Part shown: positions 9,434-19,991 of the stretch, piece after piece
How the letters are laid out: each line of letters opens with the position of its first letter
Position numbering within the stretch: position 1 is the first letter of the stretch
Source of the DNA: Fragilaria crotonensis
Taxonomy: Eukaryota; Bacillariophyta; Fragilariophyceae; Fragilariales; Fragilariaceae
DNA: 64,000 nt
Direction: 5' to 3'
Assembly: GCA_022925895.1 (NCBI GenBank)
Contig: JAKSYS010000051.1
Location: 1-64,000, forward strand
The notes under the pieces: generated by a model
What the model was told of the DNA's origin: nothing
What the model saw: the letters and a program-made list of their open reading frames with translations, nothing else
The model's database searches: none
Program-made: the position numbers and the translations under genes

Positions 9434-12080
9434 ATGTTTGTTTGCTACAACATGAACTGCTACTCGCAGTTCCGAACCGAACGCGGTTTACAACAGCATT
9501 TGTGGCACAGTTCTGCCTGCAAGGACTACATGTCGGAACAAAGGCATACTGATGCTGGCATCGAGACCATCAATAGTACACGGCGTCAAGCATATGGAGT
9601 TCAATGCACACGCCTGAACCATGAAATGAATGCCGAATTTCCATCGTATGCTCCGTATGAAGAATTTCAGTATGGTGCAGCCGATGACTTTGATGGTGAC
9701 GACACATCGGCACTTGATGACATGTACGGCCAGTTAGATGGCTTTGCCTCATCAATTTCTGGTCTAGAAAATGTCTCTCCATCTGTTTTACATGGAATCA
9801 TGGAACGCATGAAAGCCAGCGATCGCCAAAGCATCCTGAATTTGCAACATGATGTCGAACACAGAAATATTGTGGAACTACTAAAGATTCTGGAGGATGC
9901 CCAATGTCCCGACTACATGTTGCAGAAAATTTTGCAATGGGCGTACATTGCAAAATTAGATGGCTTTGACTTCAACCCCAAAGCTACAACAAGGAAGGCA
10001 AATATTGGGTGGATGTACCGGTGTCTGGAACAGTCACATCAACGATTGCCTCATGTGATCTCGACAACTCTTGAGGACCAAGAGGCAGCTCAAGACATCG
10101 TGTGTTTTGACTTCGGTGTTTCTCTTTTTGTCAATGCTGCAAGATGATGAACTTATGTTGCCGCAAAACCTTGTGATCAATCGGGACGATCCAACTTCAA
10201 TGTATCATCCAAAGGATGGCAAACTTGGTGAGGCAAACAGCGGTCAGCGCTATCGTGACCTATACAATCAATTGATCACTCCAGGAAGAAATCAGCTCCT
10301 AGTTCCGATCATTCTTTACCTTGATGGAACCGCCATTGACAGCAAAGGTCACATCGAAATATGTCCGGTGTCGTTCACAACTTCTTTGTTCACGGAGAAA
10401 GTCCGCAGAGACAGCGGTGCATGGCGTGTCCTGGGTTACGTCCCCGACCTGAACCGCGGACGATCAGGTGCCATGAATCAATTTGCAAACAGCACTTCCG
10501 AGGAAGGAAAAGGTAGAACAACTCGTAATTTTCACAAAGTGATGGATGCCATGATGAGGGGCATGGTCGAAGCGCAAGCTGGCAAAGATTGTCGACTGAA
10601 GAAGGTTCCTTTGAAACTTTGTGGGAAGTGGATTGTCGTTGATATCGTTTGTCCTCTGCTCTTCGTCATCAACGACGGCAAGCAAGGGGATCAACTTTGT
10701 GGCCGCATGAATGGACATCACAGTAGTATGAATCGTCATCATCGATCATGCGACTGTCTCTTTGACGATCTTGACAATCCAGATGTTGAGTGCACTTTTC
10801 TTGATGTCGACACGATCAATGATATCTGTCGCAACGGCTCCGACGACGACCTTCAGGAACTCACAATTTACAAGGTTGATAATGCCTTCAACCGCATTCA
10901 GATGGGGCAAAACGCTCATGGTATCTTTATGTGCGCTGTCATTGATGTCATGCATACTATACAACATGGTATCATCATGTACTGCCTCGAATCGTTCAAG
11001 AAAGGGATTAGCAATGAATCACTGGCAAAGCTTGATGGAATGGCATTTTCCTTTGACAAGACCTGTCGTCAAACTATACGATCTAGTTTCCCACGGACTG
11101 ACTTCTCACGTGGAATCACAAACCTCTCCCAGGTCGAATGTTCTGAACAGTCCGGCACTCTCTTCCTGCTTGCGGCCCTTACAATGCAAGTTGAAGGATG
11201 GCATCTCCTCGAGAGACACTTCGCAGACATGGAGGCTGTTTTGGGAACAATCGAATGCCTTCTGTGTTTTGAGGCTTGGCTGGATCAGTTCACATTTTGG
11301 GATGTCAACGATACAACTGGTGAGGCGGACAAGGCTGAAGCTGCAATTGCTTCTCTTATGCGCCTCATCGTGAAGTATCTTCCGCGATTGAAGGGCAATG
11401 GGTGGAAGGTTTCAAAATTTCATGAGATCAAGCACATCGTCCGCTTTATCGGTGTGTTTGGTGCACCCCGTGGCTACAATGCGTCCCGTCCTGAGGAGCA
11501 TCACAAAGCGCATGCAAAACGTCCCGGCCGACGTTCACAGAAGGACATGAACACCATCGACCAGCAGTGTGCGCGCAGAATTGCCGACACCATTGTTATT
11601 GACACCATGCATGGGTTGTTCCAAGAAAGAAATGTTCTTGGGAGTGTCGACAAGAACCGCATTGACACTCCCACTTATCGTCCTCTGTATGTTGGCATCA
11701 ACACTGACGGTGACAATCCCGCAATAGAAGAAGGCCGTGGAACAATGTATTGCATCAGGTCGTTTCGAGATCCCGAAAATGGTGATCATTTGGTACGAGA
11801 CGTCAAGTTCACCACGCAAACAAGAGGACCCATGCATTTGGAGGACAATCTTTCGATGTTCATCATACAGTACTATGGCTCCTCCGACCTTGATGAACGA
11901 GGGGAAGGCAGCATCGCGTGCTGCACAGAATACCACAAGACTGATTCCATCACGAAGGAAAAGATGATATGCATTCGCTGCCATCCCAATTTCAGAGCCA
12001 AGGGATATCCATGGTACGACTGGGCACTTATCCAGTTTGAACTTAGTACAGGGGTGAAAAGGACTTTCCATGTCGTGTAG
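9434..12080 (+). CDS. CACTA/Plavaka-like DDE transposase
   Basis: Putative cut-and-paste transposase of the 8.8-kb element. I take the ATG at 9434, which places a CCHC-type zinc finger (CYNMNC, then H and C about 13 and 20 residues on) at the very N-terminus, as in Plavaka-type proteins. About 220 residues in, the frame passes to a second one; a 40-bp GT-AG segment at 10104-10143 would join them as ...DIVYDELMLPQ, but it is short for an intron and a frame slip is an alternative. The catalytic part contains LVPIILYLDGTAIDS (likely first Asp), a GYVPD block, FVINDGKQGDQLCGR (likely second Asp), followed by a His/Cys-rich motif and IDVMHTIQHGI. The rest is intact to the stop at 12080, so the element may be young. 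The family call rests on motif order, not on an alignment. Confidence 0.75.
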
Positions 12081-12352
12081 TGGCTTGTGTTCCAAGACAA
12101 ACTGACAACGGATTCTCTTTGACCTAATCGTACAAAGCTGTTACGAACCAACCGGTCGCGAGTCGTTTCTCTTCACCGAGTGGTCGTTCAGAAAAGACTT
12201 CCATGTTGTGAGTGCAACCGCACTGGTCGCCTTATGCCTCGTTCTTTGCAGCAGTGACTTGAATGGAGATGTCCTTGTCGTAAATGACAGGGACAAATGG
12301 CCGTCATACTTCTACGAAGCTGCAAACGTAGAATATAACATGCACGACTAAG

Positions 12353-14335
12353 TTAGAACCCAGTTTTCTGCTTCTTCCTTGTTGCAATTTCTCCATCAAG
12401 GCTGGATTTCTTGACGTTGACGTTTGAAGTCCGTTCGCATGCACCGTCTCGTTTCTCAAGCATCGCTCGTCCCCAATACCATCCCAACCATCTCGTCGGG
12501 CATCCATCCTTGGGAACAGGGCCATCGTCAGGATCAGCATCCTTGATTGTCGGTGCAAATATCTCGTCCTCATCCGAAGGCTCCTTCTCATCGCCTAAAA
12601 TTCGTGAGCGCTCCTCATCGGTGTATGCGAATTCCTCCATCTCTTGCATCATCTTCGCCCTCCTACGCCCTGCATTTACAAGGCGTTCCTTTGCGCAGGT
12701 GAAGGTGCCATACAGGTGATTGAGCGATCCTTTCCCGGAACCCACAACATTGGTTCCCACACCGTCAGGTCGTGAAAGCGAAGTACAATGCCGGATTAAA
12801 CGACCATCCCAGCTGATGGCCGTGCCGTGACGAAGTTTGATGGCAACACCCTCGAAAGCCCTGCCGTCAACCGAAACTCCATGTAGGTTGGGCATGACAA
12901 AATACCAGTTGTCCGCCACACCTGGCATCTCCTCTGTCCAGACACTGAACCCTTGGGATGCATCGTTGCTGTCGAAGTGCGATGCATTCGCAAGATCAAC
13001 TGACATGTCGATGGAGCCTCCAACACGATTGCCCTTGACATCACCGGCCATGACAGCAGCAGGTCTTACACCGGCGTCTCCCTCTGTGTCCTGAATCACA
13101 GACAGCACATCAGGGAAGACAACACTTCCAATTCGTGCAAGTGCATGTACAAATCGTCTCGATAGCTGCGAGGAAACCTTCTTCCCGACAGCATACTCCG
13201 CAAGGGTCATGCCATCAAGCATGACTCGTTCCAATCGGATGCATGGCACCAACATCACCCTGGTCTGACCTCGCATGGCCGGTGCGGACGTGTCTCCTAA
13301 TGAGTGAGTTGTGCATCGTGATCAGGGCAGCTCTCCAACAAAGTAGGGCCAGCCCTCGTCACCCCAATACATCTGCTCCAGTTCTGGGGAGAGGAGGTTT
13401 CGCACCATCACAACTGACTTTCGATTCATGTACGTTCCAATCGGTGCGATGTCAACAATGATGTCAACATGAGGGGCAGAAACGCCGTCGATGACAAGGC
13501 AGTCACCAGGAATCTGCTGGTGCAAACAACCTTTAGCATAGTGCCTTCCACCAGGTCTCGCAGACAGTGCAGAAGCCAGTCGTTCGTTGAAAGCTTGGCC
13601 ACGATCTGCGTTCGGCCAAGCAGCAATGTTGTGGCCACCAATGACATCGGGCGCCATGCGTGGACCTTCGGAGTCAGAGCACTGACTCGCCAAATATACA
13701 AGACGTCTCTGAAGCTTTGGAACAATACTTGTCGATACCCTCCAAATCGACACTCGCCCATCGGGGACATGGTAATTCCGTTCTTGGGCAAGTCGCTTTA
13801 CATATCCACCGACGCCAAACGAAAATCGACCGTTGTAGGGAGCCACCAGAGCATCCTCTTGAAATCGGAACCAACTTGCATCAAGCTGGATGTGGGCGTT
13901 GTTGCAACCCACCTCCGACCGACGACGCTCACGTGCACAGTAAAAGACGCCAGCACCGGGGAGGAAGGCGACCAATGTTCGATATTTGAAGTCCACGTCA
14001 TCCACGAGATCGCCATCACCATACGCTCGCACCATGACAACAGAGTCCGGGTCAGGTTCAGCGACGTCATCGTCATTCCGTGGGGTGACAATTCTACGGT
14101 TGAGGATGACGTCCATCAGAAAGAATTCCGAAAGGTCGTCGCGTATCCCAGGGCTCGGAAACATCTCATCCATTGAATTGAGCTGACATACCCTGTACTG
14201 AGGCCCGAAACCCTCCTTAAACCATCGAACAGGAGTTGCACACAAACAACCGTCATCGCCAGCCCTTGCCCTTCCTTTGTCATTGCCTCTTGGAATCGAT
14301 GCTCCATCAACTCTCGCCCCCGAAGGGGGATGCAC
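12353..14335 (-). CDS. Transposon accessory protein with 2OG-Fe(II) dioxygenase-like domain
   Basis: Two long stretches in one frame (14335-13322 and 13276-12353) are separated by a single in-frame TGA with no other stop nearby, together about 660 codons. The C-terminal half has the look of a double-stranded beta-helix dioxygenase: a SHFDSND block (HxD-like iron ligands), a WYFVMPNL strand, KLRHGTAISWDGR, and RHCTS (distal His), followed by NHLYGTF. After it come an acidic linker and a basic tail ending RKKQKTGF (possible nuclear signal). The N-terminal half is unrecognised. The gene faces the transposase tail to tail, 270 bp apart. Nucleic-acid-modifying dioxygenases (TET/JBP) are known to travel with some fungal transposons. 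That this protein modifies DNA is inference only. Confidence 0.55.
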
Positions 14336-14607
14336 TTCACGGCAACCCTCAATGCCATTGAGTGAGATGGCAGGAAACTCCGCTCCGTACGAACTCGTGG
14401 CATGCCGAAACCTCCGTCATTCTCTTCATCCACGCCCAACACTCTTGGGTTATTTCCCAGGTTCATCACGCTGGATCTGCAAATTGAAGTCCGCCCACGT
14501 CTTGAAATTCGAATGTTGTCGAAGTTCCTGATCATGCAAAAGTATGTCCAAGCTATATGGCAGGGACAGAACGATGATAATCAGGTGGAAGCAAAAGATA
14601 GATTTGT

Positions 14608-14728
14608 TGTCGTCAGCTATATGGCAGACCTCAACAAAGCAACTGTTGCTTGTGGTTTTCTTCAAATGGCGGGTGCTTTGCTTTGTTGTCGTCAGCTATA
14701 TGGCAGACTTCAACAAAGCAACTGTTGT
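14608..14728. repeat. Direct repeat, two ~46-bp copies
   Basis: A segment containing TTGTCGTCAGCTATATGGCA followed by GACYTCAACAAAGCAACTGTTG occurs at about 14606-14651 and again at 14682-14728, with one base difference. It lies inside the transposon, upstream of the minus-strand accessory gene, where repeats could bind transposase or act in that gene's promoter. Confidence 0.8.
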
Positions 14729-14986
14729 GAAGTGTTCTTGCTTGTAAATGGTGTTGTGATGTGTTGTTGCAGTGAGGACGACCTGAAATCAACAAAACTT
14801 GTGTATTTCGCTGAAATACTGAACGACATTTTCGGCGAAGTACAGCCGTGGTACAAAATGTACTACTACTACGTACGAGAAAATCACGGGACGCATGGTC
14901 AAAAATACTTAGCAAAAGTGTTTTACCTGCTACGTAGTTCCTCAGTACCAAATGCACGGCAGCGAAGAAGGTCCAAAGCATACTAG

Positions 14987-15736
14987 GCTATCCGTAAGAA
15001 GATAAACGGTTGGACGTATCGCTTATTTATACACATATATGAACACTTTAAGGAGTATAACATTGTGCGACGATATTCCTCTAAGTAAAAATATAGTTCC
15101 TTTGCAGAGACATGCGAGAGCCTGCCGGTATAACTCGCTGTCGTATATTTGACTGCCTATTCATGTACATACATATGCGTTTAGTAGCGTATAACGTATA
15201 AACATATGTTTTAAAGTACAATATGAAAATACAACGGTACACAACGATCATATATATTTTGAACGTAGCTACTTAAGAAATTGTATGTTTATCTACGCAG
15301 CATTCAAACCAAAGCCTTCGCCATTTCACCAATGTATATCTAAATATGCGTTGAACAGTTTATTCTGCATTTGTATATAAATTTTAATTTACATTATATA
15401 AATATTAAAGTATATAAGATACATACATATTTGAAACGAAACAACTTTTTTCATTTATAGATTATTGTACAACAACACCACCACAGCATCAGTCCATTCA
15501 AAAAGGTCGCCACCACCACTAGAAGTCACCACACCAGTTTGATTACTCTTACTCTTTTTGCCTTCTAGTAAGAAGAAGGCGTTGTTGCATGCATTGAAAC
15601 CTGGATTAAAGAACATAGCTTTGTTGTGCCATATAGTGTGACATTGCTGAATTCTGCTACGGTTACCAACCGCTGTCGCATAGCTGCAGAAGGTAAGGAG
15701 GTGAGGATTTGTGTGTTGATATCATTGCGGTGCATC
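14987..15736. other. AT-rich spacer inside the transposon
   Basis: No gene is seen. The stretch is strongly AT-rich from 15000 to 15460, with many TATATAT and CATATAT tracts. It then passes into a CACCACCA-rich leader just before the third transposon gene. It separates two divergent accessory genes and presumably holds both promoters. Confidence 0.5.
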
Positions 15737-17453
15737 ATGTCGTCGTCCACAGTGCGTCAGCGCACAAGATTACTAAGGGGTAATGCGCAAGGTGCAGCAC
15801 AAGGGAACGTGAATACTCGGCGGAACCAGGCAAGACCACAACCATATCCTGATGAGTCACCACGTACAGCAGCAGCAAGATTAACGCGCAGCAGAGTAGC
15901 ACCTGGAAACAGTCAGACAACTCCTGTGAGCACTGAAGCGGCGGCATCGGTTTCAACAGCAGTCATACCATCACCAAATACAAGAGGTGCAGCTGCCAGA
16001 GAGGCGGCGGCGTCGGTTTCAACAGCAGTCATACCATCACCAAATACAAGAGGTGCAGCTGCCAGAGTGGCGGCGGCGTCGGTTTCAACAGTCATACCAT
16101 CACCAAACACAAGAGGTGCAGCTGCTCGTGCCAGTTCGTGTGCTGCTACAGGGATACCAGGTCCATCAGCACCTGATATCCCTGCAGGAGGCCGGCGTTC
16201 CCGTGCTGCTCCACATGGCAGTGCCCGACGTGTTCCTACTACTACTGCTGCGCAAGCTCCAGCACCAGGAGCAGCAGCTGTTGCTACTGCCCGTGCCTAT
16301 GCAGGCGTAGGCATAAATGCTGCACCAGCAGCAGTTGTGCCTGCAAACCTTGGACAAGATTTTGTTGGTGAAGCGCTTCTTGCTCAACGAGGGGGTGGAG
16401 TTGCTATACAAGGTGGCGGAGCAACAAGGAGGAGGCAAGGCGGACAAGGAGGACAACGCAACACTGTTGCAAGAAGTGCGGATAAGTTTGCAATTCAAAA
16501 GTGTGTGAAGGAATATGTGTTCCCCAAACAAAAGTTTGTGACTGATGGCGACCTAGATTTCAGCAACAACGAAATGTCCATTTGTCGATGCATGGCGGCG
16601 GTGCTAGATGTAGACAATCGTAATATTGAGAACTGGTGGGAGACTGCAAGGAAAACAGTGAAAGAGTCGATATATAGGCACAGGAACAACACAATAAAGA
16701 AGATAAAAACAGTATTCCAAGGTAAGATGGTTGCGAGCGTCCATTTCAACCATTTAATTCTGAACTTCTAACCCTGAGTGTGTACTGCCTTCTTCTCCTC
16801 GATACACAGATATTATACTGCCAAGGAAAGGCAGATTTAATGAAGTCTTTAGCATGGACCGAATCATAGCATTGAGAAATGACGCTTTGGAGGGTGAAAT
16901 CTACATGAACTTATTGGACGACTTGCTGAAGACTGTGGTTGGAGCAACCAAATTCAAGGAGAATAGGTGCGAGAAACATCTAAGTGAGTGGTTCACTGTC
17001 ACAGATGAGGCATTCCTCCTCTTGTGTCTTGAAAATTACTGGCAACAATGGCATTACGAATGGATGGTTAACAGAAATGGACCGCCCGCCGACGAACCTG
17101 CACCTGAAGTCATTAACCCACGGTACACGGGCAAAACAAGGGGCACCAAGCGAAGTTGGTCAAGGGAAGGAATGGAGCGTTTCAATAACCTGGCTGTATT
17201 GGTCTATAACGACAGAAGGGAAAGGGGCGAAGAGTTCGATCAGTGGTTCCTTCGGGAAATGATACAATCATACGGTGATCGTAATCGAGATGCAGGAAGG
17301 GAAAACATCGAGGCAGAAGTTGTCAACGCAGCACCGACAATTGTGTATAATGAATTCAATATGCAGCTCCTGATCGCCCATGCACAGCACCAACAACTGC
17401 AACCACCAGCTCCTGAAGAAGATGATGTCGACAGAGTTCAAGAAGCCGTGTAG
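15737..17453 (+). CDS. Spliced transposon accessory protein, Ala-rich N-terminus with helical C-terminal domain
   Basis: Start chosen at the ATG at 15737 (MSSSTVRQR), because the open frame upstream is low in coding character. A GT-AG intron at 16722-16809 (GTAAGA...ACACAG, 88 bp) joins the exons in frame as KTVFQDIILPRKG. Three near-identical 19-22 residue repeats of AAASVSTAVIPSPNTRGAAA cover residues 76-135, followed by more Ala/Gly/Arg-rich disorder. The second half is globular and helical, with WWETARK, WFTVTDEAFLLLCLENYW, and SWSREGMERFNNL. The last two resemble blocks seen beside transposases in stramenopile elements, and I infer a DNA-binding or structural role in transposition. No exact family can be named. 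The two exons give about 540 residues. Confidence 0.65.
16722..16809 (+). other. Spliceosomal intron in the transposon accessory gene
   Basis: Donor GTAAGA and acceptor CACAG. The sequence inside closes both flanking frames with stops, and removal restores one continuous frame through a split GAT codon. Confidence 0.8.
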
Positions 17454-17730
17454 GTTCGTGATACCTGGAAGTAGAACTTTAGAAACAATAACGCACAGTA
17501 CAGTACTGAAACAGATTGCAACCCCCCCAGAATTGGTCGTAGCAGCACTGAAACCGAAGAAGAAGTTGTGAATATTTCTCAATCAGCTATGAATAAAACT
17601 GAGTACGACATAACAAGTATTTCTCTACATTTTGTCCATATTTATTTTGAATTGTAAATAAAAATGTAGATACTTGTAAATATGAATATAAGAAACATTC
17701 GGTGAAACATTACAGAAATATTTACAAAGT

Positions 17731-17772
17731 CATGTAAATTAAGATGTACAAATCAGAGATTTGCACTCCCTG
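17731..17772 (-). repeat. Right terminal inverted repeat of the 8.8-kb transposon
   Basis: Reads CAGGGAGTGCAAATCTCTGA on the minus strand. It pairs with the left terminus at 8940 and differs by three bases in the first 19. Confidence 0.8.
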
Positions 17773-18704
17773 ATGCTGTCTGCAGCTGTGTTCCTCCTAT
17801 TACCCGCACTATAAGAAGATTGTCGAGTACTGCCAGCAGGTCCGCAGTACGGAAGGCGCAAAGGTGGATCATGACAAGCTGCAGGAGTTTGCAGAAGTCT
17901 TTTCTGCATTCAACAACTCTCGCGTTCGTAGGGGGAAGCATCTTCATGCTCATGACGCACGCCAAGGATGACCTGATTAACCACACCTACGTCGATGAGC
18001 TCATCATAGCAATCCTGCACAAGTGGGACAACTACGACTGCAAGCTCAAGGTGGCGATCTACGACTTTGCTGTCGCGCTGGATGTAGAGAACGCCGACAC
18101 AAGTGCGGTAACAGAGCGGATCGTCGCTTTCCGTCGTGCTCTCAACAAGGTACGCACTGCGGCACTCCGGGCCGTTAACAAGTCTAAGGATGCCCAGGAG
18201 CCGATTGTCAATCGCGCGACGATTCTTGCTGCGCTACTCAAAGCCTTGCAGCACACACCTGCTACGAAGAAGAAGCCTACGGCTGTCCAGATCGAGAAGG
18301 CTATCTTTGCGGGTGAAGGAAAGTATGCAAAGTGCTGGCAGCCGTTTGATCCATTTCCCCAATATCGTCCTTCTGAGGAGCAGAAGCATCTACCGAACAA
18401 GGCGGGCACAAAATCGTATGCCAGCGCCGCTGACATTTTGGGCGAGGCCAACTTTCAGTGTACCATCAAGGCGCTGTTGATGGCGCCGGGTGCTGATGAC
18501 TTGCTTGAGGTCCTAGCCAAGGCAAACAACTTCAACTCGACGCAGGATTACTTATCGCTCGCCAGCTTTGCTGGGTTCGGCAGATCTTCCGCCGAGATTG
18601 CTGAGAGCACTTCTCTACTCTTGAACGAGCTACTCAAGAGGTGGTCTGTTTCGGGTGACGAGGCAGAGCAGCAAGCCATCGTGAGTCTAAAGCATATGTA
18701 TTAG
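17773..18704 (+). pseudogene. Unrecognised degraded gene, 3' portion
   Basis: GC-richer coding-like sequence that begins at the transposon's right edge and closes with a stop at 18704. Its longest stretch (from about 17940) encodes a helical, Ala/Lys-rich protein tail with segments such as YVDELIIAILHKWDNYDCKL and IEKAIFAGEGKYAKCWQPF. There is no membrane segment and no motif I recognise. Same strand, composition and style as the 6211-8939 part, of which it is most likely the continuation. It too is broken. A virus-derived origin cannot be excluded and would best be treated as a fossil. Confidence 0.55.
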
Positions 18705-19314
18705 GCCTTTCCATGCATTCATGCTTTGCCCATACCTATAGAGAATGGAGATTGATATGTGTTGTTCTCACGGTGCTCAGGGAATGCATGTGAGATACTG
18801 GTGCCCTCCACGCGTGAACACATGAAATATGAACATGCATTTTAGAGTGCCTTTTCGTAGAAACCCGGTGTCACACCTGAGGATGTCTATGGTACAAGTA
18901 CTACTCTAGTAGGAGTACTATATTTGTATGACTTATGTAGTTAAGCTTTGGCGCGCTTATGACATATGCATGATTTGTCCTGAGATTTTTGTCGTAAATG
19001 CTTAATGTTGACCAATCACATCGTAGGAAGGCTTTGTACTCTTTTCGCGTCGACCAATCATATAGTCCCAGAATTCAATACGTACTGCGTACTGTACACT
19101 GTACAAACGGATGGCCAAGTACTACGTATCATAGTACAAGTACTCGTACCTCGTTTCTGGACCTGGTATGACATATGATATGTCATATGCATGCATACTG
19201 CATACACATGGAAACTGTGCATATGCCACTGTGGTCAAATAATTGTACCAGGTACTGTACTCGAGTGCGTGACCTAATTTTACTACCAGTATAGTCAAGA
19301 GTTTGAATTTTTAT
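18705..19314. other. Intergenic, GTAC-rich
   Basis: No gene recognised. Contains clusters of short palindromes (AGTACT, CATATG, GTAC runs around 18895-19260) like those in the other intergenic regions of this window. Confidence 0.5.
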
Positions 19315-19322
19315 GCCATACA

Positions 19323-19675
19323 CAGGGGTGATTTTTTTAGGCGGGCGCCTAAAAAATCAGCATGATCGCCTAAATTCGACTTCGACAAAGCGCCTAAATT
19401 AAACAAAAATATAGATATACATACTGAATATATATTTATATACAGTAGACAGTACGACTATAAACAGTACCCGGTACCAGTAGGACGATACACTAGTTGT
19501 ACAGTAGTACTGTCGTGATCCTTTGTCTTGATTTTAGTACTGGCATTGTGACACTGTACTGTAACCCTAACCCCTAACCCCAGCGCCTAAATTAGACTTC
19601 GACAAAGCGCCTAAATTTGCGAGTTTTAGGCGCTTGTAGGCGCGCCGGCCAGATCGCCTAAAAAAATCAGCCCTG
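19323..19675. mobile_element. hAT-type MITE with perfect 8-bp target duplication
   Basis: A 353-bp element bounded by CAGGGGTGATTTTTTTAGGC on the left and the reverse complement of CAGGGCTGATTTTTTTAGGC on the right (one mismatch in 20). It is flanked on both sides by GCCATACA (19315-19322 and 19676-19683). CAGGG termini with an 8-bp duplication are typical of hAT elements. Inside, the motif GCCTAAATTNGACTTCGACA followed by AAGCGCCTAAATT occurs twice (about 19370 and 19584), and a short telomere-like run AACCCTAACCCCTAACCCC lies at 19563-19581. There is no coding capacity. The exact target duplication suggests a fairly recent insertion. Confidence 0.9.
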
Positions 19676-19991
19676 GCCATACACCATACATGATTTCCCA
19701 TGTTGTGTGCGAATTGATCATCTCATCATCTCCCGTCATTGACAAAAATGACGTGCGAACTACAGTACGGTGCTGTATTACCAACCGTACTAAGTACTCG
19801 TACTCGCATACGGAGTGTACATGCAGACCTGCACTAACGTATCGTAACCTGACGTCAAGACTTGAGATTCGTAAACTTCACAAACCTGAGAGTGTTGTCA
19901 TTGTCGTTTACAGCATCGAGGTGGTTTTGGTTTTTAACTACCTGCCCTGCCCCTCTGTCCCTTCCCTCACCGTCCGTCTTCGTCTAGAAGA

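Larger units (their letters stand above)
8940..17772. mobile_element. 8.8-kb DNA transposon, CACTA/Plavaka-like, with accessory genes
   Basis: The element starts with CAGGGAACACAAATCTCTG at 8940. It ends with the reverse complement of CAGGGAGTGCAAATCTCTG at 17772. The match is 16 of 19 and continues imperfectly for about 42 bp. Inside are a plus-strand transposase (9434-12080), a minus-strand accessory gene (14335-12353) convergent with it, a repeat-bearing AT-rich spacer, and a plus-strand spliced gene (15737-17453). At both edges the DNA changes at once from AT-rich element DNA to GC-richer coding-like remnants of one degraded gene, supporting insertion into that gene. A target duplication is not clear; at most AT is shared by the two flanks. 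Confidence 0.75.

Noticed and set aside
10762-11373. A second gene inside the transposase (10762-11373)
   Set aside because: It overlaps the conserved transposase frame completely and has no features of its own.
12353-14335. Naming the accessory gene TET/JBP and the element KDZ
   Set aside because: The transposase motifs fit Plavaka/CACTA better than KDZ, and the dioxygenase-like half cannot be assigned to TET/JBP by eye.
15930-16130. CRISPR-like array
   Set aside because: Three direct repeats of about 63 bp with no unique spacers, in frame inside a coding exon. This is an amino-acid repeat.
19563-19581. A chromosome end or former telomere
   Set aside because: The CCCTAA-like run is under 20 bases and lies inside a MITE with a clean target duplication, so it is not evidence of a telomere.
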